Source of the DNA: an uncultured Nonlabens sp.
GTDB taxonomy: Bacteria > Bacteroidota > Bacteroidia > Flavobacteriales > Flavobacteriaceae
Direction: 5' to 3'
Length of the DNA stretch: 64,000 bases
Assembly (NCBI RefSeq): GCF_947495285.1
Contig: NZ_CANLXZ010000011.1
Span: forward strand, 1-64,000
This document shows positions 52,538 through 61,203 of the stretch, in pieces; within the stretch, counting starts at the first letter, position 1, and each line of letters starts with the position of its first letter. A program made the translations under genes and the position numbers. The notes under the pieces are model-generated. The model saw only the letters and a list, made by a program, of their open reading frames with translations. It did no database searches and was not told where the DNA came from.

Positions 52538-54197
52538 AAATATACTCACAGCATGGCAGCGTTTAATACGTATGTTAGAGGTTGATAAAAAAGATATTAG
52601 ACAGATATTTTACTATGCCATTTTTGCTGGAGTAGTTGGGTTATCCTTACCGTTGGGAATACAGGCTATTATAAACCTTATACAAGGTGCTCAAATAAGT
52701 ACCTCATGGATACTACTGGTAATTCTCGTAACTGCTGGTGTTGCCTTTGGTGGTGTGTTACAAATAATGCAAATAAGAATAACAGAAAATATACAGCAAA
52801 AAATATTTACGAGATCCTCCTTTGATTTTGCTTTCAGATTTCCTAAGATTAAAATGAGTGAGTTGCGTGGTACGTATCCGCCAGAACTGGCTAACCGGTT
52901 TTTTGATACCCTTACCATTCAGAAAAGTCTTTCTAAATTATTAGTAGACTATCCTACCGCATTATTACAAATTATGTTGGGGCTACTTTTACTATCTTTT
53001 TATCACCCTTTCTTTATAGTTTATGGTGTCTTATTAGTAGTTTTAGCTTATATATTGTTTAAATTCACAGCAGAAAAAGGTTTAGAAACCAGTATTTTAG
53101 AGTCTAAAAGTAAGTATAGAGTAGCACACTGGTTACAAGAAATTGCAAGATCATTAGTAAGTTTTAAACTTTCTGGAGTAACTAATCATGCGGTAGAAAA
53201 AAATGATGCATTAGTGTCTAACTATCTCAATTATAGAGAACAACATTTTAAAGTATTAGTAAGACAGGCTATTCAACTAATAGGGTTTAAAGTTCTAATT
53301 ACAGCTGGTCTACTTTTAATAGGTGGTTTATTAGTTTTAAGTAGAGAGATGAATATTGGACAATTTGTCGCGGCAGAACTTATTATTTTAATCATAATAG
53401 GTGCTGTGGAAAAAATAATTTCTGGTCTAGAATCGTTTTACGATATGCTTACTTCTTTAGAAAAACTAGGTGAAGTAGTGGATAAAGAGCTAGAACCACA
53501 ATCTGGAGAACATCCTTTTACTCAAGATCAAAGTTTTAGTGTAGAGTTGGATCATGTAACTTTTACAGTTCCAGAAAGAACACAACCTATTCTCGATAAT
53601 ATATCTTTAAAAATATCTGAAAATTGTACCATTTTATTAAATGGAGCAAATGGTAGCGGTAAAGCCACTCTTTTAAGATTAATCGCTGGTATTATAGAAC
53701 CTACACAAGGTAGTATTCATGTAAATAATTCAGACTTGAGAGGTTTAGATCTAAATTACTATAGAGCAAATCTAGGTCAGTCACTGGGTGAAGAAAGTCC
53801 CTTTGAAGGTACTTTAAGAGATAATATAACCTTTGGCGATAGTTCAGTCAGTGACGAGCGTATATACTGGGTTTTAGAAAAGTTAGGACTAGTAAACTAC
53901 CTTAAGAAATTACCTAAAGGGCTAGATACTATCATTTTTCCAGAAGGTAAACAGTTAAGTTACACGGTTGCAAAGAAAATTGTTTTGGCGCGTAGTGTAG
54001 TTAGACACCCTAAAATGCTTATTCTTAAAGACCCATTAGATCAATTTGAAAGTGAAGAGTCTGCTAGAATTATGGACTTCTTAACTGATAAAGCTAACGG
54101 CTGGTCCATCGTAGTGGTTAGTCAAAATAGAGAATGGATGAAAAGATGTGGTAGGATGATCACATTACATAATGGTAAATTAATCTTAGATCAATAA
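52524..54197 (+). CDS. ABC exporter with degenerate nucleotide-binding domain
   Basis: A 557-residue half-transporter: six hydrophobic helices (about 28-50, 62-80, 143-160, 162-180, 253-275, 280-297) and an ABC domain (about 338-557). The catalytic motifs are altered: Walker A GANGSGKA (Lys380 kept, Ala381 in place of Ser/Thr), signature LSYTV (478-482) instead of LSGGQ, Walker B LILKDP (Lys502 in place of Asp, Asp503 in place of Glu), and switch residue Gln534 in place of His (VVSQNRE). The Q-loop Gln is kept. Normal ATP hydrolysis looks unlikely. The sequence is otherwise intact and without frameshift, and it sits next to HlyD and TolC genes, as in type I secretion. Confidence 0.9.
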   Translation: MKKDKNILTAWQRLIRMLEVDKKDIRQIFYYAIFAGVVGLSLPLGIQAIINLIQGAQISTSWILLVILVTAGVAFGGVLQIMQIRITENIQQKIFTRSSFDFAFRFPKIKMSELRGTYPPELANRFFDTLTIQKSLSKLLVDYPTALLQIMLGLLLLSFYHPFFIVYGVLLVVLAYILFKFTAEKGLETSILESKSKYRVAHWLQEIARSLVSFKLSGVTNHAVEKNDALVSNYLNYREQHFKVLVRQAIQLIGFKVLITAGLLLIGGLLVLSREMNIGQFVAAELIILIIIGAVEKIISGLESFYDMLTSLEKLGEVVDKELEPQSGEHPFTQDQSFSVELDHVTFTVPERTQPILDNISLKISENCTILLNGANGSGKATLLRLIAGIIEPTQGSIHVNNSDLRGLDLNYYRANLGQSLGEESPFEGTLRDNITFGDSSVSDERIYWVLEKLGLVNYLKKLPKGLDTIIFPEGKQLSYTVAKKIVLARSVVRHPKMLILKDPLDQFESEESARIMDFLTDKANGWSIVVVSQNREWMKRCGRMITLHNGKLILDQ

Positions 54198-54199
54198 GT

Positions 54200-55555
54200 A
54201 TGCTTAATATTTCTAAAAATAAACTTTCTGAACAGTTAGACCTGAACAATTTTAAGTCTGGTAGAAGAGTATTGAAGCGCAAGCATTATAAATTCTTCAA
54301 TAGGTTTCTAGGTGGTTTTGCCATATTTGCCATCATTTTAATGTTTTTCCCTTGGACTCAAAACGTGAGTAGCAACGGTTACATAACCACGTTAACACCA
54401 GATCAAAGACCATTAACGCTGCAGTCTCCTATCGCAGGTCGTATCGTAGAATGGTATGTAAAAGAAGGTGATAGAGTTATAAAAGGTGATACTATCTTGA
54501 AAATAAGCGAGGTAAAAAGTGAATACTTTGACCCTAATCTGGTAGACCGTACGGGACAACAAATAGACGCAAAATCTGCCAGTGTAGAATCCTATCGATT
54601 TAAAATAGCCGCTCTAGATAATCAGATAGCTGCTATACGTAGAGAACGCGAGTTAAAACTAGATCAGGCAAAAAATAAATTGATCCAGTCACGACTTAAA
54701 ATTATACAAGACAGTACTGATTTAGAAGCGGTTAAAAACGACGAGAAAATTGCACAAACACAATTAATACGTACCGAGACTCTAGAAAAAGAAGGTTTTA
54801 AATCTCAAGCAGACGTAGAAGAGAAAAACCTGAAAGCTAGAACCACCACTTCTAAAACCATATCGCAGCAACAAAAATTATTGCAAAGTAGAAATGCATT
54901 AATTAATGCAGAGATAGAGCTTAACCGTATAAGGCAAGAATATGCAGAGAAGATAGCAAAGGCAAGAAGTGACCAGTTTACTGCACAATCGAGTCAGTTA
55001 GATGTAGAAGCACAAGTTAGTAAACTAGAGACAGATCGTACTAATTATCAAATAAGAAACGACCTGTATTTTGTAACAGCACCACAAGATGGTTTTATAA
55101 ATAAAGCAATAAAAGGTGGTATAGGAGAGACCTTTAAAGATGGAGAGGCGCTTATCAACATCATGCCTACTAATTATGACCTAGCTGTAGAGACATTTAT
55201 ATCACCTATAGACCTGCCACTTATGCACGTAGGAGAAGAGGTGCGTGTACAATTTGATGGCTGGCCAGCGATCATTTTTTCAGGATGGCCCAACGTTTCT
55301 TATGGTACTTATGGTGCAAGAGTTGTTGCTGTAGAGACTTTCATAAGCGATAATGGAAAATATCGTGTACTACTTGCTCCAGACCAGCAGGACCATGAAT
55401 GGCCAGAAGCACTACGTCCAGGCTCTGGAGCGCGTACCATTGCCTTATTAGAAGACGTACCTATCTGGTATGAAATGTGGCGTAAACTCAACGGTTTTCC
55501 ACCTAATTATTATACACCTCAAACTACTAAAAAAGATCAGAATGGGAAGAAATAA
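54200..55555 (+). CDS. HlyD family membrane fusion protein
   Basis: A 451-residue periplasmic adaptor: N-terminal membrane helix (about 35-52), lipoyl-type half LQSPIAGRIVEWYVKEGDRVIKGDTILKI, long coiled coil (about 115-270), second lipoyl half VTAPQDGFINKAIKGGIGETFKDGEALINIMP and a beta-barrel with EEVRVQFDGWPAI. It would connect the inner-membrane ABC protein to the TolC-like channel. It starts 2 bp after the ABC stop. Confidence 0.92.
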   Translation: MLNISKNKLSEQLDLNNFKSGRRVLKRKHYKFFNRFLGGFAIFAIILMFFPWTQNVSSNGYITTLTPDQRPLTLQSPIAGRIVEWYVKEGDRVIKGDTILKISEVKSEYFDPNLVDRTGQQIDAKSASVESYRFKIAALDNQIAAIRRERELKLDQAKNKLIQSRLKIIQDSTDLEAVKNDEKIAQTQLIRTETLEKEGFKSQADVEEKNLKARTTTSKTISQQQKLLQSRNALINAEIELNRIRQEYAEKIAKARSDQFTAQSSQLDVEAQVSKLETDRTNYQIRNDLYFVTAPQDGFINKAIKGGIGETFKDGEALINIMPTNYDLAVETFISPIDLPLMHVGEEVRVQFDGWPAIIFSGWPNVSYGTYGARVVAVETFISDNGKYRVLLAPDQQDHEWPEALRPGSGARTIALLEDVPIWYEMWRKLNGFPPNYYTPQTTKKDQNGKK

Positions 55556-57005
55556 ATCATTCTCTGTTTGCTTTACGATAGTGTTATTATTGGTTTCTTT
55601 AAGTGTGATGGCGGTTCCGCTTTCGCAAAAGCGAGACCTACAACAACCTCCAGAAACTATAACTCTAGATACTACCATAATGAGTCTTAGAGAGTTTTTA
55701 GGCTACGTAAAAAAGCATCATCCAGTAGTGAAACAGGCAAATCTTTTAATAGACGAAGGTCAGGCGCAACTATTAAAAGCTCGTGGTGGTTTTGACCCTA
55801 AAATAGAGGTAGATTATAATCGTAAAGATTTTAAGGGTACTGAATATTATGACGAGTTGAGCGGTGCTTTTAAAATTCCTACATGGTACGGTGTAGAATT
55901 TAAAGCAGGTGCAGAGCGTAATGAAGGTGAGTTTCTTGATCCATCACTTACTGTTCCAGAAGATGGGCTTTACAGCGCTGGTGTTAGCGTGCAATTAGGT
56001 CAGGGATTATGGATCAATGAGCGTATGGCTACCTTGAGAAAAGCTAAACTATTTAAACAGCAAACTCAAGCAGAAAAGAATTTACTTGTTAACGCTGTTA
56101 TTTATGATGCAACACAAGTTTATTTTAAATGGTGGCAAGCCTCACAAGAAATAGATTTATTTAAAGGTATTTTAAAAAATGCACAAACTAGATTAAGAGG
56201 TATAAAACGAAGTGTTGAAACTGGAGATAAGGCCGTTATAGATTCTGTAGAAGCGCGTATTGCGGTTAAAAAAAGACTCTTAGGTTATGAGCAAGCAAAG
56301 ATAGATTTCTTAAAGAATAGCCTAGAATTATCAAATTACCTATGGATAGATGACATACCAGTAGAATTGCAAGAAAATGTTTTTCCAGAAGAAGAGCTTA
56401 TCTCTCAAATAGATGCTGCACTAGAAATTATGGGACAGTCTCTAGATCTTTTTACCATCGATAATCATCCTAAAATTCTAGCATTAAATCTTAAAATGAA
56501 CCAGTTAGAGGTAGATAAAAAACTCAAAGCAAATAAGCTATTGCCTAAAATTGAAGCAAAATATGATGTTTTATCCCCAGATTGGAACAACGCAAATTCT
56601 TATAAGTTGAGTGACTATAAAGCTGGTGTGAAATTTTCTATTCCTTTATTTTTAAGGAAAGAACGAGGTGATTTAAAACTAGCTCAAATTAAATTGCAGG
56701 ATGCACAATATGATATACTGTCTTCTAGTCTAGCAATAGATAATAAAATAAAAGGTATATTCAGTGAGATAGATTCTTATGTCTTACAAAATGAAATCAC
56801 TCAAGAGATAGAACAAGACTCTAGACTCATGCTCACCGCAGAGGAGCGTAAATTTGAATTAGGAGATAGTTCTCTATTTTTAATTAACTCTAGAGAAACT
56901 AAATTAATAGAGGCCAGTCTTAAAAAACTAGAAGTAGGCATGAAATTATTGGGCTCAAAAGCTCGATTATTTAATAGCCTGGCTATAGTGCCAGAGAATT
57001 TATAA
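55542..57005 (+). CDS. TolC family outer-membrane channel
   Basis: A 487-residue protein with signal peptide (MGRNKSFSVCFTIVLLLVSL...) and the OEP pattern of two helical-repeat halves: LREFLGYVKKHHPVVKQANLLIDEGQAQLLKARGGFDPKIEVDYN and SLDLFTIDNHPKILALNLKMNQLEVDKKLKANKLLPKIEAKYD. It provides the outer-membrane duct of the export operon. ATG 55542 gives a normal signal peptide and overlaps the HlyD gene by 14 nt. A one-mismatch palindrome (55618-55633) encodes LSQKR just after the signal peptide. Confidence 0.92.
   Translation: MGRNKSFSVCFTIVLLLVSLSVMAVPLSQKRDLQQPPETITLDTTIMSLREFLGYVKKHHPVVKQANLLIDEGQAQLLKARGGFDPKIEVDYNRKDFKGTEYYDELSGAFKIPTWYGVEFKAGAERNEGEFLDPSLTVPEDGLYSAGVSVQLGQGLWINERMATLRKAKLFKQQTQAEKNLLVNAVIYDATQVYFKWWQASQEIDLFKGILKNAQTRLRGIKRSVETGDKAVIDSVEARIAVKKRLLGYEQAKIDFLKNSLELSNYLWIDDIPVELQENVFPEEELISQIDAALEIMGQSLDLFTIDNHPKILALNLKMNQLEVDKKLKANKLLPKIEAKYDVLSPDWNNANSYKLSDYKAGVKFSIPLFLRKERGDLKLAQIKLQDAQYDILSSSLAIDNKIKGIFSEIDSYVLQNEITQEIEQDSRLMLTAEERKFELGDSSLFLINSRETKLIEASLKKLEVGMKLLGSKARLFNSLAIVPENL
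55618..55633. repeat. One-mismatch copy of the abundant palindrome
   Basis: CGCTTTCGCAAAAGCG in the TolC-like gene, encoding LSQKR. Confidence 0.85.
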
Positions 57006-57035
57006 CTAGCTGGTTAACCGGCTAGTTGTTTTTTT
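57004..57035 (+). terminator. Terminator of the export operon
   Basis: AACTAGCTGGTT/AACCGGCTAGTT stem (one wobble) followed by GTTTTTTT, beginning within the stop codon of the TolC gene and overlapping the 3' end of rluF. Confidence 0.85.
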
Positions 57036-57777
57036 GAGCTTTATATTTATGGTATTCTTTAGAACTCTCACTAGTTAGTTCATTAAGTTTATTTAACTCT
57101 TCTTTAGTCAGGTCTCTGTAAGTACCATGCGCCACATCTAGAGGTATGTTCATGATACGTACACGTTTTAATTTAGTCACGCGATAGTCTAGATATTCAC
57201 ACATGCGACGTATCTGTCTATTAAGTCCCTGTGTTAGAATTATTTTAAAAGTCTTGCGACCTATTTGTTCTACTTCACATTCCTTAGTAACCGTGTCTAG
57301 AATAGGGATTCCTGAAGCCATTTTTCTAATAAAATCCTCATTAATCGTGCGGTCTACGGTAACTATGTATTCCTTACCGTGGTTGTTACGAGAGCGTAAT
57401 ATTTTATTCACTATGTCGCCATCGTTAGTAAGTAAAATTAATCCTTCACTCATTTTATCTAGTCTACCTATAGGAAAAATACGAGTAGGATAGTTTATAA
57501 AATCTATAATATTGTCTTTTTCTACACGTGTGTCTGTAGTACACACTATTCCTACAGGCTTGTTAAAAGCAATGTAAACAGGCTTTTCTTTCTTTTTAGA
57601 AATAGATTCACCATCTACAGCAACCGCATCGTTAGGTAATACTTTAGTTCCCATTTCTGGTACTTTACCATTGATAGTCACACGTTCTTGCTCGATTAAC
57701 TTATCTGCAGCACGACGAGAGCAAAAACCTTGCTCACTTAGGTATTTATTAATACGTATTCCTGTAGTTTCTGACAT
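57022..57777 (-). CDS. rluF: 23S rRNA pseudouridine synthase RluF
   Basis: A 251-residue protein: S4 RNA-binding domain (RINKYLSEQGFCSRRAADKLIEQERVTING, about 7-36) followed by an RsuA/RluB/E/F catalytic domain (FNKPVGIVCTTD, FPIGRLDKMSEGLILLTNDGD with catalytic Asp, KEYIVTVDR, LTQGLNRQIRRMCEYLDYRVTKLKRVRI). The QGLNRQIRRMCE-Y motif fits RluF (U2604 of 23S rRNA). The Lys-rich C-tail (EYHKYKAQKNN) overlaps the neighbouring terminator. Confidence 0.93.
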   Translation of the reverse strand: MSETTGIRINKYLSEQGFCSRRAADKLIEQERVTINGKVPEMGTKVLPNDAVAVDGESISKKKEKPVYIAFNKPVGIVCTTDTRVEKDNIIDFINYPTRIFPIGRLDKMSEGLILLTNDGDIVNKILRSRNNHGKEYIVTVDRTINEDFIRKMASGIPILDTVTKECEVEQIGRKTFKIILTQGLNRQIRRMCEYLDYRVTKLKRVRIMNIPLDVAHGTYRDLTKEELNKLNELTSESSKEYHKYKAQKNN

Positions 57778-57880
57778 GTTGCAAAGGTAGGATTTTGTTC
57801 TATCATTTTACATTCTTCTTTTTATACTTTAAGGATCAATATGGATAAATTCTTAGTCACTAACTTATAGTTGTAACAAT

Positions 57881-58417
57881 ATGAGTATAGCAGCTACTTA
57901 TAATAAAAAAGCTACCTTAATGGAGACTAATCAAAAGAATCAACAACAATTTGCGCAACACTCTGCCTCACAACAGAGCCAGCAGCGTTATTATAATTAC
58001 ATGCCTACAGATAATTTAAACACATTTGCCACATTGCATCTAGTAAAAGGTATTTTAACCATACTGTTTTCATTATTCTTTTTATTATACATGATTATAG
58101 GTACGGTAATGACATTTGCACCTATGAATGAAGATGTAGATATGCCTATTCACCCAGGTAATATCTTTGTCATTATAGGAGGTATAGGGTTTTTAATCAC
58201 AGTAACTATTGGGGTTTTAACCTTGCTAGCTAGCAAGTACATAAAAGAAAGACGTAATTACAACTTCATTTTTGCAATAGCTGTTATCAACTGTATTACC
58301 GGTGTTCTAGGTATTGTCTTAGGAATATTTACTATTTTAGATTTAAATAAACCTCATGTTCAGGCCCAGTTTCAACCTGGTTATGATCCATTAAATCCAT
58401 TAGAGAACATGCAGTAA
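57881..58417 (+). CDS. Hypothetical membrane protein with Gln-rich N-terminus
   Basis: A 178-residue protein with a polar, Gln-rich N-terminal 45 residues (NQKNQQQFAQHSASQQSQQ) and three hydrophobic helices (about 57-78, 95-120, 130-153). The hydrophobic region ends in GIFTILDLNKPHVQAQFQPGYDP, a pattern seen in small Bacteroidota membrane proteins. No family is recognised with confidence. The start could be ATG 57881 or ATG 57920. Confidence 0.6.
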   Translation: MSIAATYNKKATLMETNQKNQQQFAQHSASQQSQQRYYNYMPTDNLNTFATLHLVKGILTILFSLFFLLYMIIGTVMTFAPMNEDVDMPIHPGNIFVIIGGIGFLITVTIGVLTLLASKYIKERRNYNFIFAIAVINCITGVLGIVLGIFTILDLNKPHVQAQFQPGYDPLNPLENMQ

Positions 58418-58428
58418 TATTTGTGTTT

Positions 58429-58444
58429 CGCTTTCGCGAAAGCG
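58429..58444. repeat. Abundant palindrome CGCTTTCGCGAAAGCG
   Basis: Exact intergenic copy, 12 bp after the preceding stop. Confidence 0.95.
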
Positions 58445-58505
58445 GAATCTACATCCACCTCAATTAATTACCTATTTCTTTAATCAATTTGAGAGATGAT
58501 AACAG

Positions 58506-58513
58506 TACCTTTG
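58506..58513 (+). promoter_or_regulatory. Putative -7 box TACCTTTG
   Basis: Matches TAnnTTTG followed by CAA, 21 bp upstream of the ATG at 58535. Confidence 0.45.
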
Positions 58514-58534
58514 CAATTAGAAATTAAATAGATA

Positions 58535-58900
58535 ATGACCTTAGAACAATTCCTTACAGACATCTTATTCAAAGACCTAGACCATAAAGTCACTGAAGAT
58601 GGCGTGCACCTTTTTCCATCAGAATCCTTTAGAGAGGTGATAGAAAGAAGTATGAAAAATGGTGTAGGAATGTACAAAGTTCTGGTTTGGAAAAAAGATG
58701 AAGTAGAGCAAGTTCTTACTCACGATCAGTTTCTAAAAAAAGCAACCGATTTAAGATGGGCAAAGACCGCTTATTTTCAGTTTGCTAGAGAAGATGCTGA
58801 TTATCAATTCAGTGGAGTGTTTAAAGTGTCAGAAAAATTATTGCAACGTGCTGCTTTATTTGTTCCTAAAGTAAAGAAGAAAGACGAAGAGGAAGAATAA
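58535..58900 (+). CDS. Small hypothetical soluble protein
   Basis: A 121-residue protein with mixed alpha/beta character (MTLEQFLTDILFKDLDHKVTEDGVHLFPSESFREVIERSMKNGVGMYKVLVWKKDE) and an acidic/basic tail KVKKKDEEEE. No signal peptide or membrane segment. No family recognised. It has its own promoter box and terminator, which supports a real gene. Confidence 0.65.
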   Translation: MTLEQFLTDILFKDLDHKVTEDGVHLFPSESFREVIERSMKNGVGMYKVLVWKKDEVEQVLTHDQFLKKATDLRWAKTAYFQFAREDADYQFSGVFKVSEKLLQRAALFVPKVKKKDEEEE

Positions 58901-58929
58901 TTTTTTTCAATTATACGAATTTAAGGAAG

Positions 58930-58959
58930 CTGTCTCATTTATTGGAGGCAGTTTTTTTT
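58930..58959 (+). terminator. Rho-independent terminator
   Basis: CTGTCTC, loop, GGAGGCAG stem (one wobble) followed by eight T; nearly the same hairpin as the uup terminator at 5577-5607. Confidence 0.85.
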
Positions 58960-59037
58960 GTTTTATACTTTGATGAATCGATGTTTATTTATATATAAAT
59001 ATTTGATAATCAGATGTATGAATGGTAGTTTTAAAGA

Positions 59038-59496
59038 CTATTTGATAATATCTCTCATTATTTTAATATGATGGTGGGTATGTATCCCCATAAATTTAAT
59101 AGTATCTTCCAGGTTTAACCATCTAAAAAGCGGATGCTTAAAAGTCTTATTACTAGGTAAAGTATTAAGGTCCTTTATAGCCTTTTCAGCTTTATCGAGT
59201 TCTATTAATAGTTCTTCATTAGTCTTTATATTTAATGGTAAAGTTTGTTGAGGCGCACGGCCTTTACCCCTAGGTATGTAACCGGTTTTCATTATTATGA
59301 ATTTGGTAAAAGAAAATATAGGTTGATAATCTCTAGGGTTAGAGTGTTCTAATACCTCGCATATGGAGTTTAATATCTGTAAAGTATGATCTATGTGCCA
59401 GTAAGTTCCTTTTTTAGAGATCTTATTATTTACAAGGTCTCCTTTATGAATATAGGATTTGATTTCAGTTAATTGTTGATATAATTGATCTGACAT
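59038..59496 (-). CDS. DUF1569 / DinB-superfamily protein
   Basis: A 152-residue four-helix-bundle-type protein. WHIDHTLQILNSI (His in helix 2) and the C-terminal HTHHHIKIMRDI give the three-His metal-site pattern of DinB-like proteins, and KTGYIPRGKGRAP together with FRWLNLEDTIKFMGIHTHHH is typical of the DUF1569 branch. Members are presumed thiol- or metal-dependent enzymes; function is unknown. It follows the GreA/B-like gene with a 20-bp gap, so the two may be one unit. Confidence 0.75.
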   Translation of the reverse strand: MSDQLYQQLTEIKSYIHKGDLVNNKISKKGTYWHIDHTLQILNSICEVLEHSNPRDYQPIFSFTKFIIMKTGYIPRGKGRAPQQTLPLNIKTNEELLIELDKAEKAIKDLNTLPSNKTFKHPLFRWLNLEDTIKFMGIHTHHHIKIMRDIIK

Positions 59497-59516
59497 AATA
59501 GAGAGATAAGTTATAA

Positions 59517-59984
59517 TTAAAACACGTTAAGTATCATTACTTCCCGATTCTGAAAAATAATAGTATCGCCCTTTTTTTTACTTTTTAAAGCCTGTCCTAT
59601 AGGAGAAGATAGAGATACTGCAAAGCAATCCATACCATTAACCACTAGTTTTCCCATACCTGCGGCTATATAAAAATAACCAGAAGGTAGTACAACAAGT
59701 GCTCCAGGTTCTATAAAGGAGCATTCTTTATCAGGATCTATGCGCAGTAGTTGGTCTAGGATAATAGATGTTTCGGCACGTTGCCTTTTATAGAGTTCTT
59801 CTTCATTTTGAATCATAGCTCTTCCTGTCTCATACTTATCACCTGCGCTACTTTTAGTTTCATTGCGCTTTGCATCCATTAAAGAATCTAGATTTTTTTT
59901 TATGATGGTTAATCGTTGACCTACAGTTTCTAGACAGTAAGTGTTGATAGCTTTTTTAAATTCAGGAAAATCGATAGTATTCAT
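59517..59984 (-). CDS. GreA/GreB C-terminal domain-like protein
   Basis: A 155-residue protein with a helical N-terminal half (QRLTIIKKNLDSLMDAKRNETKSSAGDKYETGRAMIQNEEELYKRQ) and a C-terminal beta domain (PGALVVLPSGYFYIAAGMG ... FAVSLSSPIGQALKSKKKGDTI) resembling the FKBP-like end of transcript-cleavage factors. The sequence SAGDKYETGRAM matches the N-terminal region of related Bacteroidota proteins. It may bind RNA polymerase's secondary channel (inference); homologues are sometimes misnamed 3-oxoacyl-ACP synthase. Confidence 0.7.
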   Translation of the reverse strand: MNTIDFPEFKKAINTYCLETVGQRLTIIKKNLDSLMDAKRNETKSSAGDKYETGRAMIQNEEELYKRQRAETSIILDQLLRIDPDKECSFIEPGALVVLPSGYFYIAAGMGKLVVNGMDCFAVSLSSPIGQALKSKKKGDTIIFQNREVMILNVF

Positions 59985-60000
59985 ATAAAAGTAAATATAG

Positions 60001-60036
60001 AATAAAAAAAAAGTCTCGTGGCAAGACGAGACTTTT
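60001..60036 (-). terminator. Terminator of the FAS1 lipoprotein gene
   Basis: AAAAGTCTCGT/ACGAGACTTTT stem with loop GGCAAG; on the minus strand it is followed by a T-rich run. Confidence 0.88.
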
Positions 60037-60056
60037 AAAATAGGAATAATGGACGA

Positions 60057-61037
60057 TTAATTACTGCGTATAAATAAATCAATACTATGTACAACACCAT
60101 TAATAGCGGTAATGTCTGTAGTAGAAACATTTGCCGTGTTCATTGTGGCGTCTGTGATAACCGCGCCAGCACTTATTACATCTACGGTAAAAGATGTGCT
60201 AGGTCTTAGGGTGTTTACTATTAAACCTGTACTAAGGTCTCCAGAACGTAAACGGTCATTACCTACTACGTGGTATAATAAATCTTCGGTTATGTCTGTC
60301 TCACTCGTTATGTCTGCAATAGAATCAAACTCGTCTGTAGCGTCTAAATCTACTAGTGCCTGAAAAGCAGCGTCGTTAGGGGCAAAAATAGTATAAGGAT
60401 CCATTAAAGTACCATCTGTATTAGAAAGGTCGGTTTCTAATCCATTTATTTGTAAAGCTGCCGTCAGTTCACTGAATTCTGGATTTGCAGCAATTAAAGA
60501 AAAAACAGTTGGTAACTCTATTACAGCGTTAACTATGTGTACGACCCCATTATCAGCATCGCTATCGGCCTCTATAATAGTTACATTACCGTTTAAAAGG
60601 ATAGAAGTGCCTGTTTCAATAAATAAATCTAGAGACTCTATCTCGTCATCTTTACCTAGTGTTTTTATATAATCGGTAGTCATTACATCTGTAGTTACCT
60701 CGGTCGTTAACGTGTGGTATTGAAGTATATCTCTTAAGTCTGCCACAGGAATATCATCTATACTAGCGATACCGTTTGCAGTCAAGTAATTTGTAAAAGC
60801 AGTGTTATTAGGAGCAAATAAAGTAAAAGTGGCAGAAGAGTTAAAGGTAGTATTTAAACCTGTTCTTATAAGTGCAGCGTTTAACATGCTTAGATCTGCA
60901 TTGTTTTCTGTCTGATTGAGTATCGAGTTGACACCAGGTATTACATTACCATTATCATCTGCATCTTCACAAGCGGTAAATAATATAGCTACCGTAGCAA
61001 AAATAGCTAAGGTGTATTTCTTAAAAGTATTCATCAT
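60057..61037 (-). CDS. Fasciclin (FAS1) domain lipoprotein
   Basis: A 326-residue lipoprotein: signal peptide and lipobox LFTAC with Cys23, then an acidic linker and two FAS1 domains. Domain 1: NADLSMLNAALIRTGL...FTLFAPNNTAFTNYL...LRDILQYHTL...VHIVNAVIELP. Domain 2: NPEFSELTAALQINGL...YTIFAPNDAAFQALV...LLYHVVGN...INGVVHSIDLFIRS. FAS1 domains mediate adhesion at the cell surface. Start taken at ATG 61037 (MMNTFKK); ATG 61034 and TTG 61043 are alternatives. Confidence 0.92.
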   Translation of the reverse strand: MMNTFKKYTLAIFATVAILFTACEDADDNGNVIPGVNSILNQTENNADLSMLNAALIRTGLNTTFNSSATFTLFAPNNTAFTNYLTANGIASIDDIPVADLRDILQYHTLTTEVTTDVMTTDYIKTLGKDDEIESLDLFIETGTSILLNGNVTIIEADSDADNGVVHIVNAVIELPTVFSLIAANPEFSELTAALQINGLETDLSNTDGTLMDPYTIFAPNDAAFQALVDLDATDEFDSIADITSETDITEDLLYHVVGNDRLRSGDLSTGLIVNTLRPSTSFTVDVISAGAVITDATMNTANVSTTDITAINGVVHSIDLFIRSN

Positions 61038-61191
61038 TTTCAATATTCTTTTTCAGCTTGCAAAATAACAAAATCAAAGCATTTATATTACTAGTTGTAA
61101 GTTGAAACTCTCGTTATTTTTAATAAATAAAATACTTGTAGCGATAAGAAAAATCTAACATTTTAAGAACTCTTATAGTTGACTCTTATTG

Positions 61192-61199
61192 TATTTTTG
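61192..61199 (+). promoter_or_regulatory. Putative -7 box TATTTTTG of mnmA
   Basis: Matches TAnnTTTG, only 4 bp before the mnmA ATG, implying a leaderless or nearly leaderless transcript. Confidence 0.45.
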
Positions 61200-61203
61200 C
61201 ATC

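Noticed and set aside
59517-59984. 3-oxoacyl-ACP synthase
   Set aside because: No ketosynthase Cys/His/His motifs and far too short; the C-terminal PIGQAL-GD pattern fits the GreA/B-like fold instead.
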